Assembly (NCBI GenBank): GCA_002843005.1 | Contig: PHEX01000005.1 | Coordinates: 1 to 44,798 of the forward strand | Direction: 5' to 3' | DNA length: 44,798 bases | Source of the DNA: Candidatus Anoxymicrobium japonicum | GTDB lineage: Bacteria > Actinomycetota > Geothermincolia > Fen-727 > Anoxymicrobiaceae | In this document: piece by piece, positions 36,449 to 44,461 of the stretch | Position numbering within the stretch: the stretch's first letter is position 1 | Layout of the letters: every line of letters begins with the position of its first letter | Position numbers and translations under genes: made by a program | The notes under the pieces: model-generated | What the model was told of the DNA's origin: nothing | Seen by the model: the letters and a program-made list of their open reading frames with translations, nothing else | The model's database searches: none

Positions 36449-38977
36449 TCAGATAACGGCGCCGATCGAGTTGGTGCCACCCGTCCTGTTTCCCCAGTAA
36501 ACGGATCTTTCGCAGATGACCGGATGGTTCGCGGTCACTTTGGTGGAGACGCTCCACTCTCCCGGCAACACATCCGAGATGTTGATCGAGACCCTCCCGT
36601 TCGGCGGCAGGGACACGACCGGACCTTGCTTCTCGCCATTCGGTGTCATATAGACCACGTTGGCGGTGGTCTCCTGTTCGCCAGGGTTCTGGATGAGAAC
36701 CCACGTCTCGAAACCTCCGTTGGTCGAACCTTCGGCCATGTACCACGTGTCATTCGCGCATGTCACGCCGATGGAGTCGTGCCCCTCGACACGTGAGCCC
36801 CAGTACACCGCGCGCTCGGCGATGACCGGACGGTCGGCCGTGACTTTCGTGGATATGCTCCACTGGGCCTGTACCGTCTCGCCCACGTCCACGCTCACGC
36901 GAGAGTTGGCAGGTATATTGACTGTCGGGCCGGGTGTGGATCCGCTCGGCGTCATGAAGGTCAACGTGGCATTAACGGCCACGTCACCGGAGTTCTGAAC
37001 GAGAACCCACGTCTCGAAGCCGCCGTTGGTCGAGCCTTCCGCCAGGTACCATACGCTCGAAGCCGTGGTTACTCCGATAGAGTCGTGGCCACCGTTCCTG
37101 TTGTTCCAGTAAACCGCGCGCTCCGCTATCACCGGCTGATCCGCGGTTACCTTGGTCGATACGTTCCATTCTCCCGGAACCTTTTCGGCCACATCGACCG
37201 ACTTCCGCGAGTGCGCCGGGAGATCCACGGTCGGGCCGTCCACCTTGCCCTTGTCCGTCATGTAAGTCAGAACGGCCATGGCCGGCACGTCGCCCGGGTT
37301 CTGGATGAGCACCCACGTCTCGAAGCCCCCATTGGTGCAACCTTCGGCCAGATACCAGACCGGGAACGGGGCCGTCACGCCAACGGAATCGTGCCCGGCC
37401 TTGCGGTTGTTCCAGTACATGGCCCTCTCGGCGACTATCGGCTGATCGGCGCTGATGACCGTGGACACGCTCCACTCGGACGGCACGCTTTCCGCGACAT
37501 TTATGCTTTTCCTGCTGTTTGGCGCGAGATCGACGGCCGGTCCTTTCCGCTCTCCCGTTGGAGTCATGTACGTCACCTGCGCCGTGGTTTTCACGCTGTT
37601 GGGGTTCTGGATGAGGATCCACGTCTCGAATCCTCCATTGGTGCAGCCTTCGGCCAGATACCAGGTTTTTGACAGCTCCGCCCTGGAGGTGGGGGGCGTC
37701 CCCGCCCAGACTTCGCATCCTTGCGTCTCGTTCGTCGTTCCCGCATAAGTCAACCCATCGAAAAATTCGAGCGAGGTGATCCCTTTGTTGTTCGGATTTC
37801 CCATGCCGGGATCCGCCGCCGAGAACCAGTCGTTCCCATCGAACGCCTTCAACTTGCCCACGCCGGCGGCGGAAAGGACGCTGAGCAGGAGCATGCTCTT
37901 GCCGCCAGCGTTCACCACCTCGAAGCTGTTGGCGCCCATGTCGTCCGTGCTCTCGAATCCTCCACGCACGGACTCGGTAATGCTGGCGCCATTGTATGAA
38001 TAGACAAACAGGCCGGACGAACTGTAAGTCTCGTCAGACGTCTTCTGCGCGCTGATGTCGTAGATCAGCGACCCATCCCCGTTGGTGGTGCCGACATACA
38101 GCTTGCCGCTGTAGGCGCTCATCGCGGATATTCCCGCATTGCGCTTGTCGGTAATGCCGTCCCCCGCGATCTTGGACCGCGCCGCCCACGTCGCGCCGGT
38201 CATTTTCCACAGCTCGCAGCCAAGGCTCGTCATTATGACCTTCACATGAGTAAAGTCGACGAACTCGGTCGTCACGCGCACCCGATCCGTTCCGGCGTAG
38301 AGCTTCGATCCGTATTCGCACAACGCGGTCACCCCGATGTTCTCGGTGTTGCCGAAGCCGCCCGTCATCTCAGGAGTCCAGGCGGCGCCATCGCCGGTGG
38401 AGTATATCTCGGCGCCCGCGCTGCTGACGCCGGAGAAGCTGTAGCTCATGTTGATTGTGCTCGCGTACAACTTTCCGTTGAAAACCACCAGCGCGCCAAC
38501 GGCTTTATTGCCGGTCTTGCCGAAGCCTCCACTCACGACCCGCGTCCAGTTTGTCTTGCCGGGGCCGTCGAATCGCCAGACCTCGCAGCCGCTCTCGTTT
38601 CCGGTGCCCACATACAGCTTTCCATTAAAGGCAGCCATCCTCGCGACGGCCTTGTTATCCGCGTTCCCAAAGCCCGGGTTACTCATCTCCGTCCAGGTGG
38701 AACCGTTTTTTACCATCACCAATGAGCCAATGGTTTCGGTAGAGACTCCGGCGTAGAGCTTGCCACCGCATTGCGCGAGGGCCGTCACCGACAGGTTCGC
38801 GCTTCCCTTGCCGAACCCGCCACTTGACAGGCGCTGCCACTGTCCGATTCCTGTTCCCGGCCGTGCGGACTCCCCCGCGAAACCCGCCGATAGCGACATA
38901 GAGAACGCGACGGCAACCGTCAAAACAACAAGAACCACTATGTACGCCAGATGCTTCCGCATGATCTTTCCCTTCAT
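36449..38977 (-). CDS. Exported protein: propeller-like domain plus four YLAEGST modules
   Basis: An 842-residue secreted protein. A signal peptide (about 1-35) is followed by about 400 residues of repeats of the type GKLYVGTGNESGCEVW, each with GGFG and NKAV segments, most likely a beta-propeller, then four tandem YLAEGCTNGGFETW modules. The start at 38977 overlaps the upstream stop by one base (TAATG). An ATG at 38962 has a better ribosome site (AAGGGAAAG). There is no catalytic motif. It is the longest of the four module proteins and its modules are the most alike. Confidence 0.82.
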   Translation of the reverse strand: MKGKIMRKHLAYIVVLVVLTVAVAFSMSLSAGFAGESARPGTGIGQWQRLSSGGFGKGSANLSVTALAQCGGKLYAGVSTETIGSLVMVKNGSTWTEMSNPGFGNADNKAVARMAAFNGKLYVGTGNESGCEVWRFDGPGKTNWTRVVSGGFGKTGNKAVGALVVFNGKLYASTINMSYSFSGVSSAGAEIYSTGDGAAWTPEMTGGFGNTENIGVTALCEYGSKLYAGTDRVRVTTEFVDFTHVKVIMTSLGCELWKMTGATWAARSKIAGDGITDKRNAGISAMSAYSGKLYVGTTNGDGSLIYDISAQKTSDETYSSSGLFVYSYNGASITESVRGGFESTDDMGANSFEVVNAGGKSMLLLSVLSAAGVGKLKAFDGNDWFSAADPGMGNPNNKGITSLEFFDGLTYAGTTNETQGCEVWAGTPPTSRAELSKTWYLAEGCTNGGFETWILIQNPNSVKTTAQVTYMTPTGERKGPAVDLAPNSRKSINVAESVPSEWSVSTVISADQPIVAERAMYWNNRKAGHDSVGVTAPFPVWYLAEGCTNGGFETWVLIQNPGDVPAMAVLTYMTDKGKVDGPTVDLPAHSRKSVDVAEKVPGEWNVSTKVTADQPVIAERAVYWNNRNGGHDSIGVTTASSVWYLAEGSTNGGFETWVLVQNSGDVAVNATLTFMTPSGSTPGPTVNIPANSRVSVDVGETVQAQWSISTKVTADRPVIAERAVYWGSRVEGHDSIGVTCANDTWYMAEGSTNGGFETWVLIQNPGEQETTANVVYMTPNGEKQGPVVSLPPNGRVSINISDVLPGEWSVSTKVTANHPVICERSVYWGNRTGGTNSIGAVI

Positions 38978-39576
38978 TAGTCGATGTTCAGCTTTTCAGC
39001 CAGATCAGCCGCTTCCTCGTTTAACTCTTTGATCTGCCCGGTTATTTTATCGCGTTCTTCGCTCAACGGGACACTCTGTTTTTGAACGAGCGCTTCGTCG
39101 ATTGTCTGGCCGTTCATAGCCTGATCGACCGTCATTTCGTAAACGGCGGCGATCTGCTTGGTGAGTTCTGCCTGTCTCTTTATTAGATCGATCAAATCAA
39201 TTCGGTTGTGAGCGTATTTCTTGAACTCCATGACGCCGTTGAGGTCAAGAATATTGTTATATTCGACGCGCGTGTCCTGTGCCGCCGCGCTGATCGCTTC
39301 AACCAAATCCACGGTGTCACCAAAAAACTTTTTCACCGTCGCGGCGATGTCCGGTGTAATATTCGGCGGGAGCGCGGCTAAAAACTTCAGAAACTCCTCT
39401 CCTTTTTTTCGGAGCTTCTTCTCAACGAGCATTATTTTTTTACTTTTTTCCTGCGCGGACTCTATATACTTACGGGCTTTGCCCTCGTCGCCGCCGCAAC
39501 CAGCCAGCGTGCCGGCGAAGAGCGCCGCCGCCAGAAGCGCCGCGGTGATAAGCAAAGGGATTCTGTTCTTTCTCAA
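38977..39576 (-). CDS. Putative lipoprotein with coiled coils
   Basis: A 199-residue lipoprotein: signal peptide with lipobox LAGC (cysteine about residue 27), then charged helices likely forming coiled coils (for example ARKYIESAQEKSKK and KELNEEAADLAEKL near the end). The TTG start has GGAAGGAA immediately upstream. Its stop overlaps the start of the exported propeller protein (TAATG), so the two are probably translated together and may act together at the cell surface. I do not recognise a family. Confidence 0.75.
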   Translation of the reverse strand: MRKNRIPLLITAALLAAALFAGTLAGCGGDEGKARKYIESAQEKSKKIMLVEKKLRKKGEEFLKFLAALPPNITPDIAATVKKFFGDTVDLVEAISAAAQDTRVEYNNILDLNGVMEFKKYAHNRIDLIDLIKRQAELTKQIAAVYEMTVDQAMNGQTIDEALVQKQSVPLSEERDKITGQIKELNEEAADLAEKLNID

Positions 39577-39649
39577 TTCCTTCCTTCCCTTAAATCAGGG
39601 CGAACCGCCCACCATGTCTATTCTAGCCGTTTGTTCTTCAAATGGAAGT

Positions 39650-39670
39650 AACTAATTAGGGGTCAGGCTG
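39650..39670. repeat. GGGGTCAGGC core fragment
   Basis: AACTAATTAGGGGTCAGGCT. The AACTAATTA part is shared with the copy at 11985-12010. No full second arm follows, only GGTCTGA at about 39676. It lies upstream of the acyltransferase gene. Confidence 0.55.
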
Positions 39671-39762
39671 AATATGGTCTGATACTATTGTTCAAGGCAA
39701 ACCGCGCCGCCGCCGATTGAAAAACAGGATGGACGCATCGATGTTCGAATGCCAGGATATAC

Positions 39763-40542
39763 ATGGGATGGAGCGCTGACTTGGACATCAAAAGCATGCT
39801 CTTCACAGAAAGTCTCAGGCTCTTTCTTGGGCCTCTTTACTCTTTTCACCTGCGGTTGCGCTGTGAGGGCGAAGACAACATTCCACAGTCGGGTGGCGCA
39901 GTGATAGTCGCGAACCATCGCTGTTACGCCGACCCGATCATTCTCGGATACAGCGTCGAGCGTTTTATCAACATCGCCGCCGGCTCACACCTCTACGCGA
40001 TTCCGGGCGCCAGCCATCTCTTCAAGATGGTCGGCTTTTTCAAGATGAACCTCTATGGCGGCGACGCCGGGGATCACAGCATTGACGAAGGCGCGCGCCT
40101 TCTCGAGAACGGCGAGCTTGTCGGGATATTCCCCGAAGGCGTCGAGTCGTTCATGCACGTCTATAGCGCCAGCAAGATTTCGACATTCAAGACAGGCTTC
40201 GTCAAGCTCGCTTTGGAGAACCACATGCCGGTCATCCCCGTGGCTATTGTCGCGGCTGAGGAAAAGAAAATCATCAAATTGCCCGGGTCGCTCGTGTCTA
40301 TGTTTGTCAAACACCCTACCGCCAAAAAAGGCGTCGAGCTTATAACGTACCGTCACGTGACCTGCAGGATCGGCAAGCCGATCGATCTGGCGTCCTACTA
40401 CAGCGAAGATGAGACAAAGTTCGTTATCGACCGGATTGCCGCGAAAGTCAGGCGGATTGTGACAAAGCTCTACGACGGCGATGATCTGGACAGATTCATG
40501 ACCGGAGAGACACCCTTCGATTTCGCGCGCGACAAGGTATAA
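39763..40542 (+). CDS. 1-acyl-sn-glycerol-3-phosphate acyltransferase-like protein (PlsC)
   Basis: A 259-residue LPLAT-family acyltransferase. The catalytic NHRCYAD motif (HxxxxD) and the substrate motif FPEGVES are present. It probably adds the second acyl chain to make phosphatidic acid. The ATG has AGGA 5 nt upstream; a TTG at 39781 after GGAG is a close alternative. Its last 73 nt overlap, on the opposite strand, the repeat-derived end of the FBP aldolase/phosphatase gene. Confidence 0.88.
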   Translation: MGWSADLDIKSMLFTESLRLFLGPLYSFHLRLRCEGEDNIPQSGGAVIVANHRCYADPIILGYSVERFINIAAGSHLYAIPGASHLFKMVGFFKMNLYGGDAGDHSIDEGARLLENGELVGIFPEGVESFMHVYSASKISTFKTGFVKLALENHMPVIPVAIVAAEEKKIIKLPGSLVSMFVKHPTAKKGVELITYRHVTCRIGKPIDLASYYSEDETKFVIDRIAAKVRRIVTKLYDGDDLDRFMTGETPFDFARDKV

Positions 40543-41636
40543 GGGGCATAACCCCCCTCGCCCCCCTTATCAGGGGGGAGGGAGGGCATCGTAGTGTACT
40601 CCATCTCCTCCAACGGCAACCTGTGCGGCTCGAACGGGCCGTGCCGGCGCAAGTAATCCGCCGCGTCAAGGGCCTGCTGCCTCGCGTTGTCGAAGGATTT
40701 ATCGGCGAACATGTCGCGAGGACCTATCAGCTTTCCATCTTTTAGCTGAAACCCCAAGGCGACCACACGCGGTGGCCCGTCAAAACGGGTTGGCGTATCA
40801 TCTTCCGTGCCGACCGGCATGAGCGGCCCATGGTGTGAGCCCCTCATCCATCCCGCTACCGAGTGGGGAAACGAGAACGGCTCAAGAACCTCGCCCACCG
40901 CGGGAAGGCCACTCTGGCAACGAACCGCCATGACCGGGTCATCCTTGCCGACGTAGCGGCCAGCCATCAGGAAAAGCCTCTGCGTGGAAGTCGCCGCGAC
41001 AGGTTCGTCCGAACTCTTGCGGAAGATGTGCTTGATGACGTATCGCGAAGGCGAACCTATAAGGACGAGCATGTCATAGATTTCCTCCGGAGTGTTGAAG
41101 ATGACGTTGCGCTCGCCGATGAGGTCGAGAACCTCGAAGCGGAAGCCGTCGTGCATGCTCGGGTCGATGACGAGCCCGATTGTGTTGAACGGATCCGCGA
41201 ACATCTTGTAAAGTGGCATGTTCCACGCGCCGGGCTCGGTCTTGTCCGCGAGAAAGATGATGATTGGCTCGGATGGGCGCTCTTCGATGGTCATCTCCGC
41301 GAAGCCCGGCCCCATGCCCTTGAGGTTTCCGCTGAACGCGTCTACCAGAAGATCCTGCCCGGCCCCGTACTGCCCGTACTCCTTTGCGACCTCGGTCATT
41401 GCCGTAAAGGTGTTCCATGCGAACTTGTGTATCTCTTCGTTTTCGATTCCTTTCTCATGGGTCATGATAAGCGCGATGTCGTCGCCGACTTCCCCGCGGC
41501 AGAAATCGATGATGAGGCCATCCTTCTTCGCCCGGGCAAGCTGCTCAACCGCTTTCTCGCGGAGCTTCGGGTGCACGTCCGAGTGCCCGACCCATCCGCC
41601 GACGTCGGCCTTGATAATACTCAATGTGACCTGCAT
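40470..41636 (-). CDS. Bifunctional fructose-1,6-bisphosphate aldolase/phosphatase
   Basis: A 388-residue enzyme of the archaeal-type FBPA/P family, found in archaea and in some deep-branching and thermophilic bacteria. It makes FBP from triose phosphates and then removes the 1-phosphate, a one-way gluconeogenic step. Typical parts: VTLSIIKADVGGWVGHSDVH at the N-terminus, GDDIALIMTH, and PFNTIGLVIDPSMHDGF. I start at the ATG at 41636, with GAGGT upstream. After EEMEYTTMPS the tail (PPDKGGEGG and beyond) is translated from a C/G-rich hairpin repeat and runs into the acyltransferase gene. Confidence 0.93.
   Translation of the reverse strand: MQVTLSIIKADVGGWVGHSDVHPKLREKAVEQLARAKKDGLIIDFCRGEVGDDIALIMTHEKGIENEEIHKFAWNTFTAMTEVAKEYGQYGAGQDLLVDAFSGNLKGMGPGFAEMTIEERPSEPIIIFLADKTEPGAWNMPLYKMFADPFNTIGLVIDPSMHDGFRFEVLDLIGERNVIFNTPEEIYDMLVLIGSPSRYVIKHIFRKSSDEPVAATSTQRLFLMAGRYVGKDDPVMAVRCQSGLPAVGEVLEPFSFPHSVAGWMRGSHHGPLMPVGTEDDTPTRFDGPPRVVALGFQLKDGKLIGPRDMFADKSFDNARQQALDAADYLRRHGPFEPHRLPLEEMEYTTMPSLPPDKGGEGGYAPYTLSRAKSKGVSPVMNLSRSSPS
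40551..40590. repeat. C/G-rich hairpin repeat
   Basis: CCCCCCT (40561-40567) and AGGGGGG (40572-40578) with loop TATC, flanked by ACCCCCCTCG and GGGAGGG. It is the same repeat as at 34267-34284. It encodes part of the C-terminal tail of the FBP aldolase/phosphatase. Confidence 0.8.
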
Positions 41637-41705
41637 ATCTACCTCTTCGTCTTCAAGAACCTGGTCTCTTCGCCAAAAGTCTGACAAAACAACGGACACT
41701 CGTGG

Positions 41706-42176
41706 CTACCCCAGTTTCGTATCCACGTACCAGGCGCCGTTCATCCTCACGACATCGAAGGTGGGCCTGTCCCTCGAGTCCATCTTCGTGATGTCCTGAG
41801 TATCCGTCTTCTTTTTCCCGAGGATAGTCGCCGTGTATATTGCCTTCCCACTTACAATCGTCACAGTCGCCCTGTTTTTGTCCTTCGGATCTAAACCGGT
41901 CTGCATCTTCAGATCCTGAAACTTGACCTGTATTTGCTTGAACTTCTGCTTTGCAAGCTCTTCCTGATCTTTTGTGAGTTTCTTCTCGGGGTTGACCGTC
42001 TTCTTGTACGCTTCCCAATTTAGCGACTGCCAGGCGTTGAGATGCCCCCGCACTGCCCCCTCGGGTGTGTTGCCTCCACAGCCCGCGAGCAAGACGAGCG
42101 CTGGCACTAGAATAGCAAGCATGAGAAGGACACAGGTCGCGCGCGCCGCCGCTTCGCGTTGACTGTTGGTGTTCAT
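41706..42176 (-). CDS. Putative lipoprotein (paralogue of 42287)
   Basis: A 156-residue lipoprotein with lipobox LAGC (cysteine about residue 32), followed by GNTPEGAVRGHLNAW and a C-terminus ending WYVDTKLG. This is the outline of DUF4878-type lipoproteins with an NTF2-like fold (inference). The ATG has AGGGGG 6 nt upstream. The adjacent gene at 42287 has the same outline and probably arose by tandem duplication. Function unknown. Confidence 0.75.
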   Translation of the reverse strand: MNTNSQREAAARATCVLLMLAILVPALVLLAGCGGNTPEGAVRGHLNAWQSLNWEAYKKTVNPEKKLTKDQEELAKQKFKQIQVKFQDLKMQTGLDPKDKNRATVTIVSGKAIYTATILGKKKTDTQDITKMDSRDRPTFDVVRMNGAWYVDTKLG

Positions 42177-42211
42177 TGACCGCCCCCTGAATGTTCTAAA
42201 ACACTGGATAT

Positions 42212-42220
42212 AGTATATCA
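42212..42220 (-). promoter_or_regulatory. Extended -10 promoter of lipoprotein gene 41706
   Basis: On the minus strand TGATATACT, about 36 nt upstream of the ATG at 42176. The same extended -10 form is seen before purA and the lipoprotein at 20189. Confidence 0.5.
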
Positions 42221-42264
42221 ACAAAAAGACGGGCCCGTTTAGAGCCCATCCATCACTAAGCGAA

Positions 42265-42285
42265 TTTGACCCGCGCCTGACCCTG
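42265..42285. repeat. Decayed GGGTCAGGC element
   Basis: On the minus strand AACAGGGTCAGGCGCGGGTC, which keeps the GGGTCAGGC core but no clear hairpin. It is located between the two paralogous lipoprotein genes, at the 3' end of the upstream one. Confidence 0.45.
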
Positions 42286-42286
42286 T

Positions 42287-42793
42287 TCACATCCCCGATG
42301 GTTGCTGCGTGTCCTTTGCGGCCAGTGGAATATCCACATACCAGCATCCCTTGAACTTTACTGTTTTGAGCGCCGGGGCACGACCCATCTGTTTTTTGAT
42401 CTTCGACACGTTGGTCGTTTCTTCTTTGCCGGTCTGCGAATTCTTGACCTTGAAGCTGCCTGACGTCAACTCGACATCAGCTTTGTTCTTGTTTTTCTTG
42501 TCGTACTTCGCATTGAGCTTGAGACCCCCGTACTTGAAGCTATTGCCGAGGAAGCCTTTTTTCTGCTCGCGAGTGTCCGTGTCTGTCATGCGACGAACAT
42601 TGTTCGGCAGGATCGCGGACAAATACCCATTCCAGTTGTGGTTCTCTATAGCCGCGAAAAAGTTTCGCACCGCGCTCTCAGGCGTCTGGGCTCCGCACCC
42701 TGCCGCCAGCAACGACAGTGCCAGCGCAAGCGTCAATACGACCGCGATCGCTATTCCGGTTGTTCTCTTTTGTGAATCTGTTTTCCCTGACAC
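42287..42793 (-). CDS. Putative lipoprotein (paralogue of 41706)
   Basis: A 168-residue lipoprotein: signal peptide with lipobox AAGC (cysteine about residue 33), then GAQTPESAVRNFFAAIENHN, a central Lys-rich region and the end segment CWYVDIPLAAK. The GTG start has AGGAGG 4 nt upstream. It shares its outline with the gene at 41706. Its stop lies next to a remnant of the GGGTCAGGC repeat (about 42265-42285). Confidence 0.75.
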   Translation of the reverse strand: MSGKTDSQKRTTGIAIAVVLTLALALSLLAAGCGAQTPESAVRNFFAAIENHNWNGYLSAILPNNVRRMTDTDTREQKKGFLGNSFKYGGLKLNAKYDKKNKNKADVELTSGSFKVKNSQTGKEETTNVSKIKKQMGRAPALKTVKFKGCWYVDIPLAAKDTQQPSGM

Positions 42794-42824
42794 TGCGCCT
42801 CCTGTCTCCGTGTTTATCAGTACG

Positions 42825-43163
42825 TTACTCCTCGCTCGGGCCTGCCGGAGGTGGAGGAGGTGGAGGTGGCGGCGCGGCTGGCGCGCAACTCTCTGGCGCT
42901 GATGGCGCAGCCGATTGCGGCTTCGCGGCCTGCGCGGATGCACTGGCTTCCTCCAGCTTCCGGTCGAGGTCGGCTATCTCCTGGCACGCCGGCGCAAACT
43001 CCTGATTCGCAAGTTGCCCACTCACGTAGAGGTTGTAAACTTGCTCTCCCAACTGTGTCAGTTTTTGACCTTTCTCGCGCTTGATCTGGGCATCGCCGAC
43101 CATCGTCTTGGTCTGCTCGGTAGCGCTGGAAATCGTTTCCTGTATCTTGTCAAAGAATCCCAC
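42825..43163 (-). CDS. Small coiled-coil protein with proline-rich tail
   Basis: A 112-residue soluble protein. It starts MGFFDKIQETISSATEQTK, a helical opening common to small cell-envelope-associated proteins; the middle (about 30-75) is likely coiled coil; the tail has nine consecutive prolines in an alanine/proline region. GTG start with AAGGAGG 6 nt upstream. No signal peptide. Family not recognised. Confidence 0.7.
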   Translation of the reverse strand: MGFFDKIQETISSATEQTKTMVGDAQIKREKGQKLTQLGEQVYNLYVSGQLANQEFAPACQEIADLDRKLEEASASAQAAKPQSAAPSAPESCAPAAPPPPPPPPPAGPSEE

Positions 43164-43275
43164 CTGTCGCCTCCTTTGTAAAATCTCACGTCTAAAATAA
43201 TCATATCAGTGAAATGGCGCGACAACAACAGCACGCAACGCTTGCCATGTGTCCTTGCCGTTTTCTTAAGAAGAA

Positions 43276-43791
43276 CTACCCGATGTCCCTCGAAAGATAC
43301 ATTTCCCCAAGGATTACGTACGCGTCCTTCCCCACCCTGAAACCCTCCTTAGCCCTGGGAGAAAGCTCCTTGATCGGTTTTGAGGGAACGCCTCCGACAA
43401 GCCAGCCCGGCTCGACTCTGGTTCTTGGAGTAACTGTCGAACCCGCGGACACAACCGCTTCTTCGCCAATGACCGCGCCGTCCAGCACAGTGGAATTGAT
43501 CCCGACCAGCGCGCCATCTTCTATGACGCAGCCGTGCAAGACAGCTCCGTGCCCGACTGTCACGTCCGCGCCTACCGTAACGCCGTCCCTCACTGTGCAG
43601 TGAATAACGCAATTGTCCTGGACGTTGGAACGCGCTCCGATTTTGATCGCGTTCAAGTCGCCCCTCAAAACCGCGCCCCACCAGATACTTGCCTTGCTCT
43701 CTACAGTTACGTCTCCTACAAGGACAGATGTCGGCGCGACAAAAGCGTCCGGCGCGACTGTCGGCTTCTTGCCGTTCATCTCAACTAACAT
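43276..43791 (-). CDS. Gamma-carbonic-anhydrase-like hexapeptide protein
   Basis: A 171-residue left-handed beta-helix protein of the gamma-class carbonic anhydrase (YrdA/PaaY) family. Hexapeptide repeats run through about residues 10-145. The three zinc-ligand histidines are kept (VIHC, and two in VGHGAVLHG). The ATG at 43791, 5 nt after GGAGG, is preferred over the GTG at 43797. It may hydrate CO2 or act as a metal-dependent hydrolase. Divergent from the anti-sigma gene. Confidence 0.88.
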   Translation of the reverse strand: MLVEMNGKKPTVAPDAFVAPTSVLVGDVTVESKASIWWGAVLRGDLNAIKIGARSNVQDNCVIHCTVRDGVTVGADVTVGHGAVLHGCVIEDGALVGINSTVLDGAVIGEEAVVSAGSTVTPRTRVEPGWLVGGVPSKPIKELSPRAKEGFRVGKDAYVILGEMYLSRDIG

Positions 43792-43828
43792 TGCCACCTC
43801 CGCGATTTTATTGATTGATACATATCAT

Positions 43829-43856
43829 TTGCTTCTTGTTTCAAAGTTTATAGAAT
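43829..43856 (+). promoter_or_regulatory. Putative promoter of the anti-sigma kinase gene
   Basis: TTGCTT (43829-43834) and TAGAAT (43851-43856) are separated by 16 nt, about 35 nt upstream of the ATG at 43891. Confidence 0.35.
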
Positions 43857-43890
43857 AAATCGATATTTGGAAATCTAGGAGTTGTTTCAA

Positions 43891-44316
43891 ATGAATGAGG
43901 GGAATGCCCGCAATGGGCGATCCCAAAAAGTAAGCTGTTACACGCTCGCGCCTTTCGTGCCCGCGCTTACAACCCTGAGGGAATTCATGAAGGCCACGCT
44001 CATCTCGTATCCAGGCGTCGAGCCTTACATTCAGGACATAATCACCGCGACCCATGAGGCCGCCAAGAACGCTGTTGTCCACAACCCAGGCAGCAGCAAG
44101 CCTATCGATGTAATCTGCGAGATTCGCGACCGCGCGGTGTTGGTCGAAGTCTCTGATCGTGGTCACGGATTCAAGCCAACCGGGAAATCGCCCTGCCCGC
44201 CCGACATTGACGCGCTATCGGGCCGGGGATTCTTCATCATGCACTCGCTCATGGATGAGGTTCAAATCAAAAGCAACCGGCACGGATCCTGCGTCCGGAT
44301 GCTGAAGCGCCTTTAA
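43891..44316 (+). CDS. RsbW-like anti-sigma factor serine kinase
   Basis: A 141-residue single-domain protein of the HATPase_c_2 type. The N-box (EAAKNAVVH), the G1 motif (VSDRGHGF) and the G2 motif (GRGFFIMHSLMDEV) are visible. Such proteins bind a sigma factor and phosphorylate an anti-anti-sigma partner to control stress responses. Neither partner gene is in the window. The ATG has AGGAG about 9 nt upstream. A pair of inverted repeat elements lies after it. Confidence 0.9.
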   Translation: MNEGNARNGRSQKVSCYTLAPFVPALTTLREFMKATLISYPGVEPYIQDIITATHEAAKNAVVHNPGSSKPIDVICEIRDRAVLVEVSDRGHGFKPTGKSPCPPDIDALSGRGFFIMHSLMDEVQIKSNRHGSCVRMLKRL

Positions 44317-44352
44317 CTTTTTCCTGTCAGTCCCCCATGGCGCGCGGACACG

Positions 44353-44389
44353 AAAACGCATAATGGGGTCAAACCAAATTATGCGTTTT
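44353..44389. repeat. Palindromic element, AACGCATAAT arm type (left copy)
   Basis: AAAACGCATAATGGGGTCAA followed by the arm ending ATTATGCGTTTT. It is the exact reverse complement of the copy at 44419-44455 over 37 nt, and it is itself nearly palindromic. A close relative is at 19178-19215. Confidence 0.88.
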
Positions 44390-44418
44390 TATGGGCGCTC
44401 CTATCATTTATCTGTTGC

Positions 44419-44455
44419 AAAACGCATAATTTGGTTTGACCCCATTATGCGTTTT
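44419..44455. repeat. Palindromic element, AACGCATAAT arm type (right copy, inverted)
   Basis: The exact inverted copy of 44353-44389, 29 nt away. The pair lies between the anti-sigma gene and the convergent GerMN gene. Confidence 0.88.
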
Positions 44456-44461
44456 CATCCA

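Noticed and set aside
44353-44455. Repeats considered as a CRISPR array
   Set aside because: There are only two copies, in inverted orientation, each palindromic, with no spacers of regular length and no cas genes.
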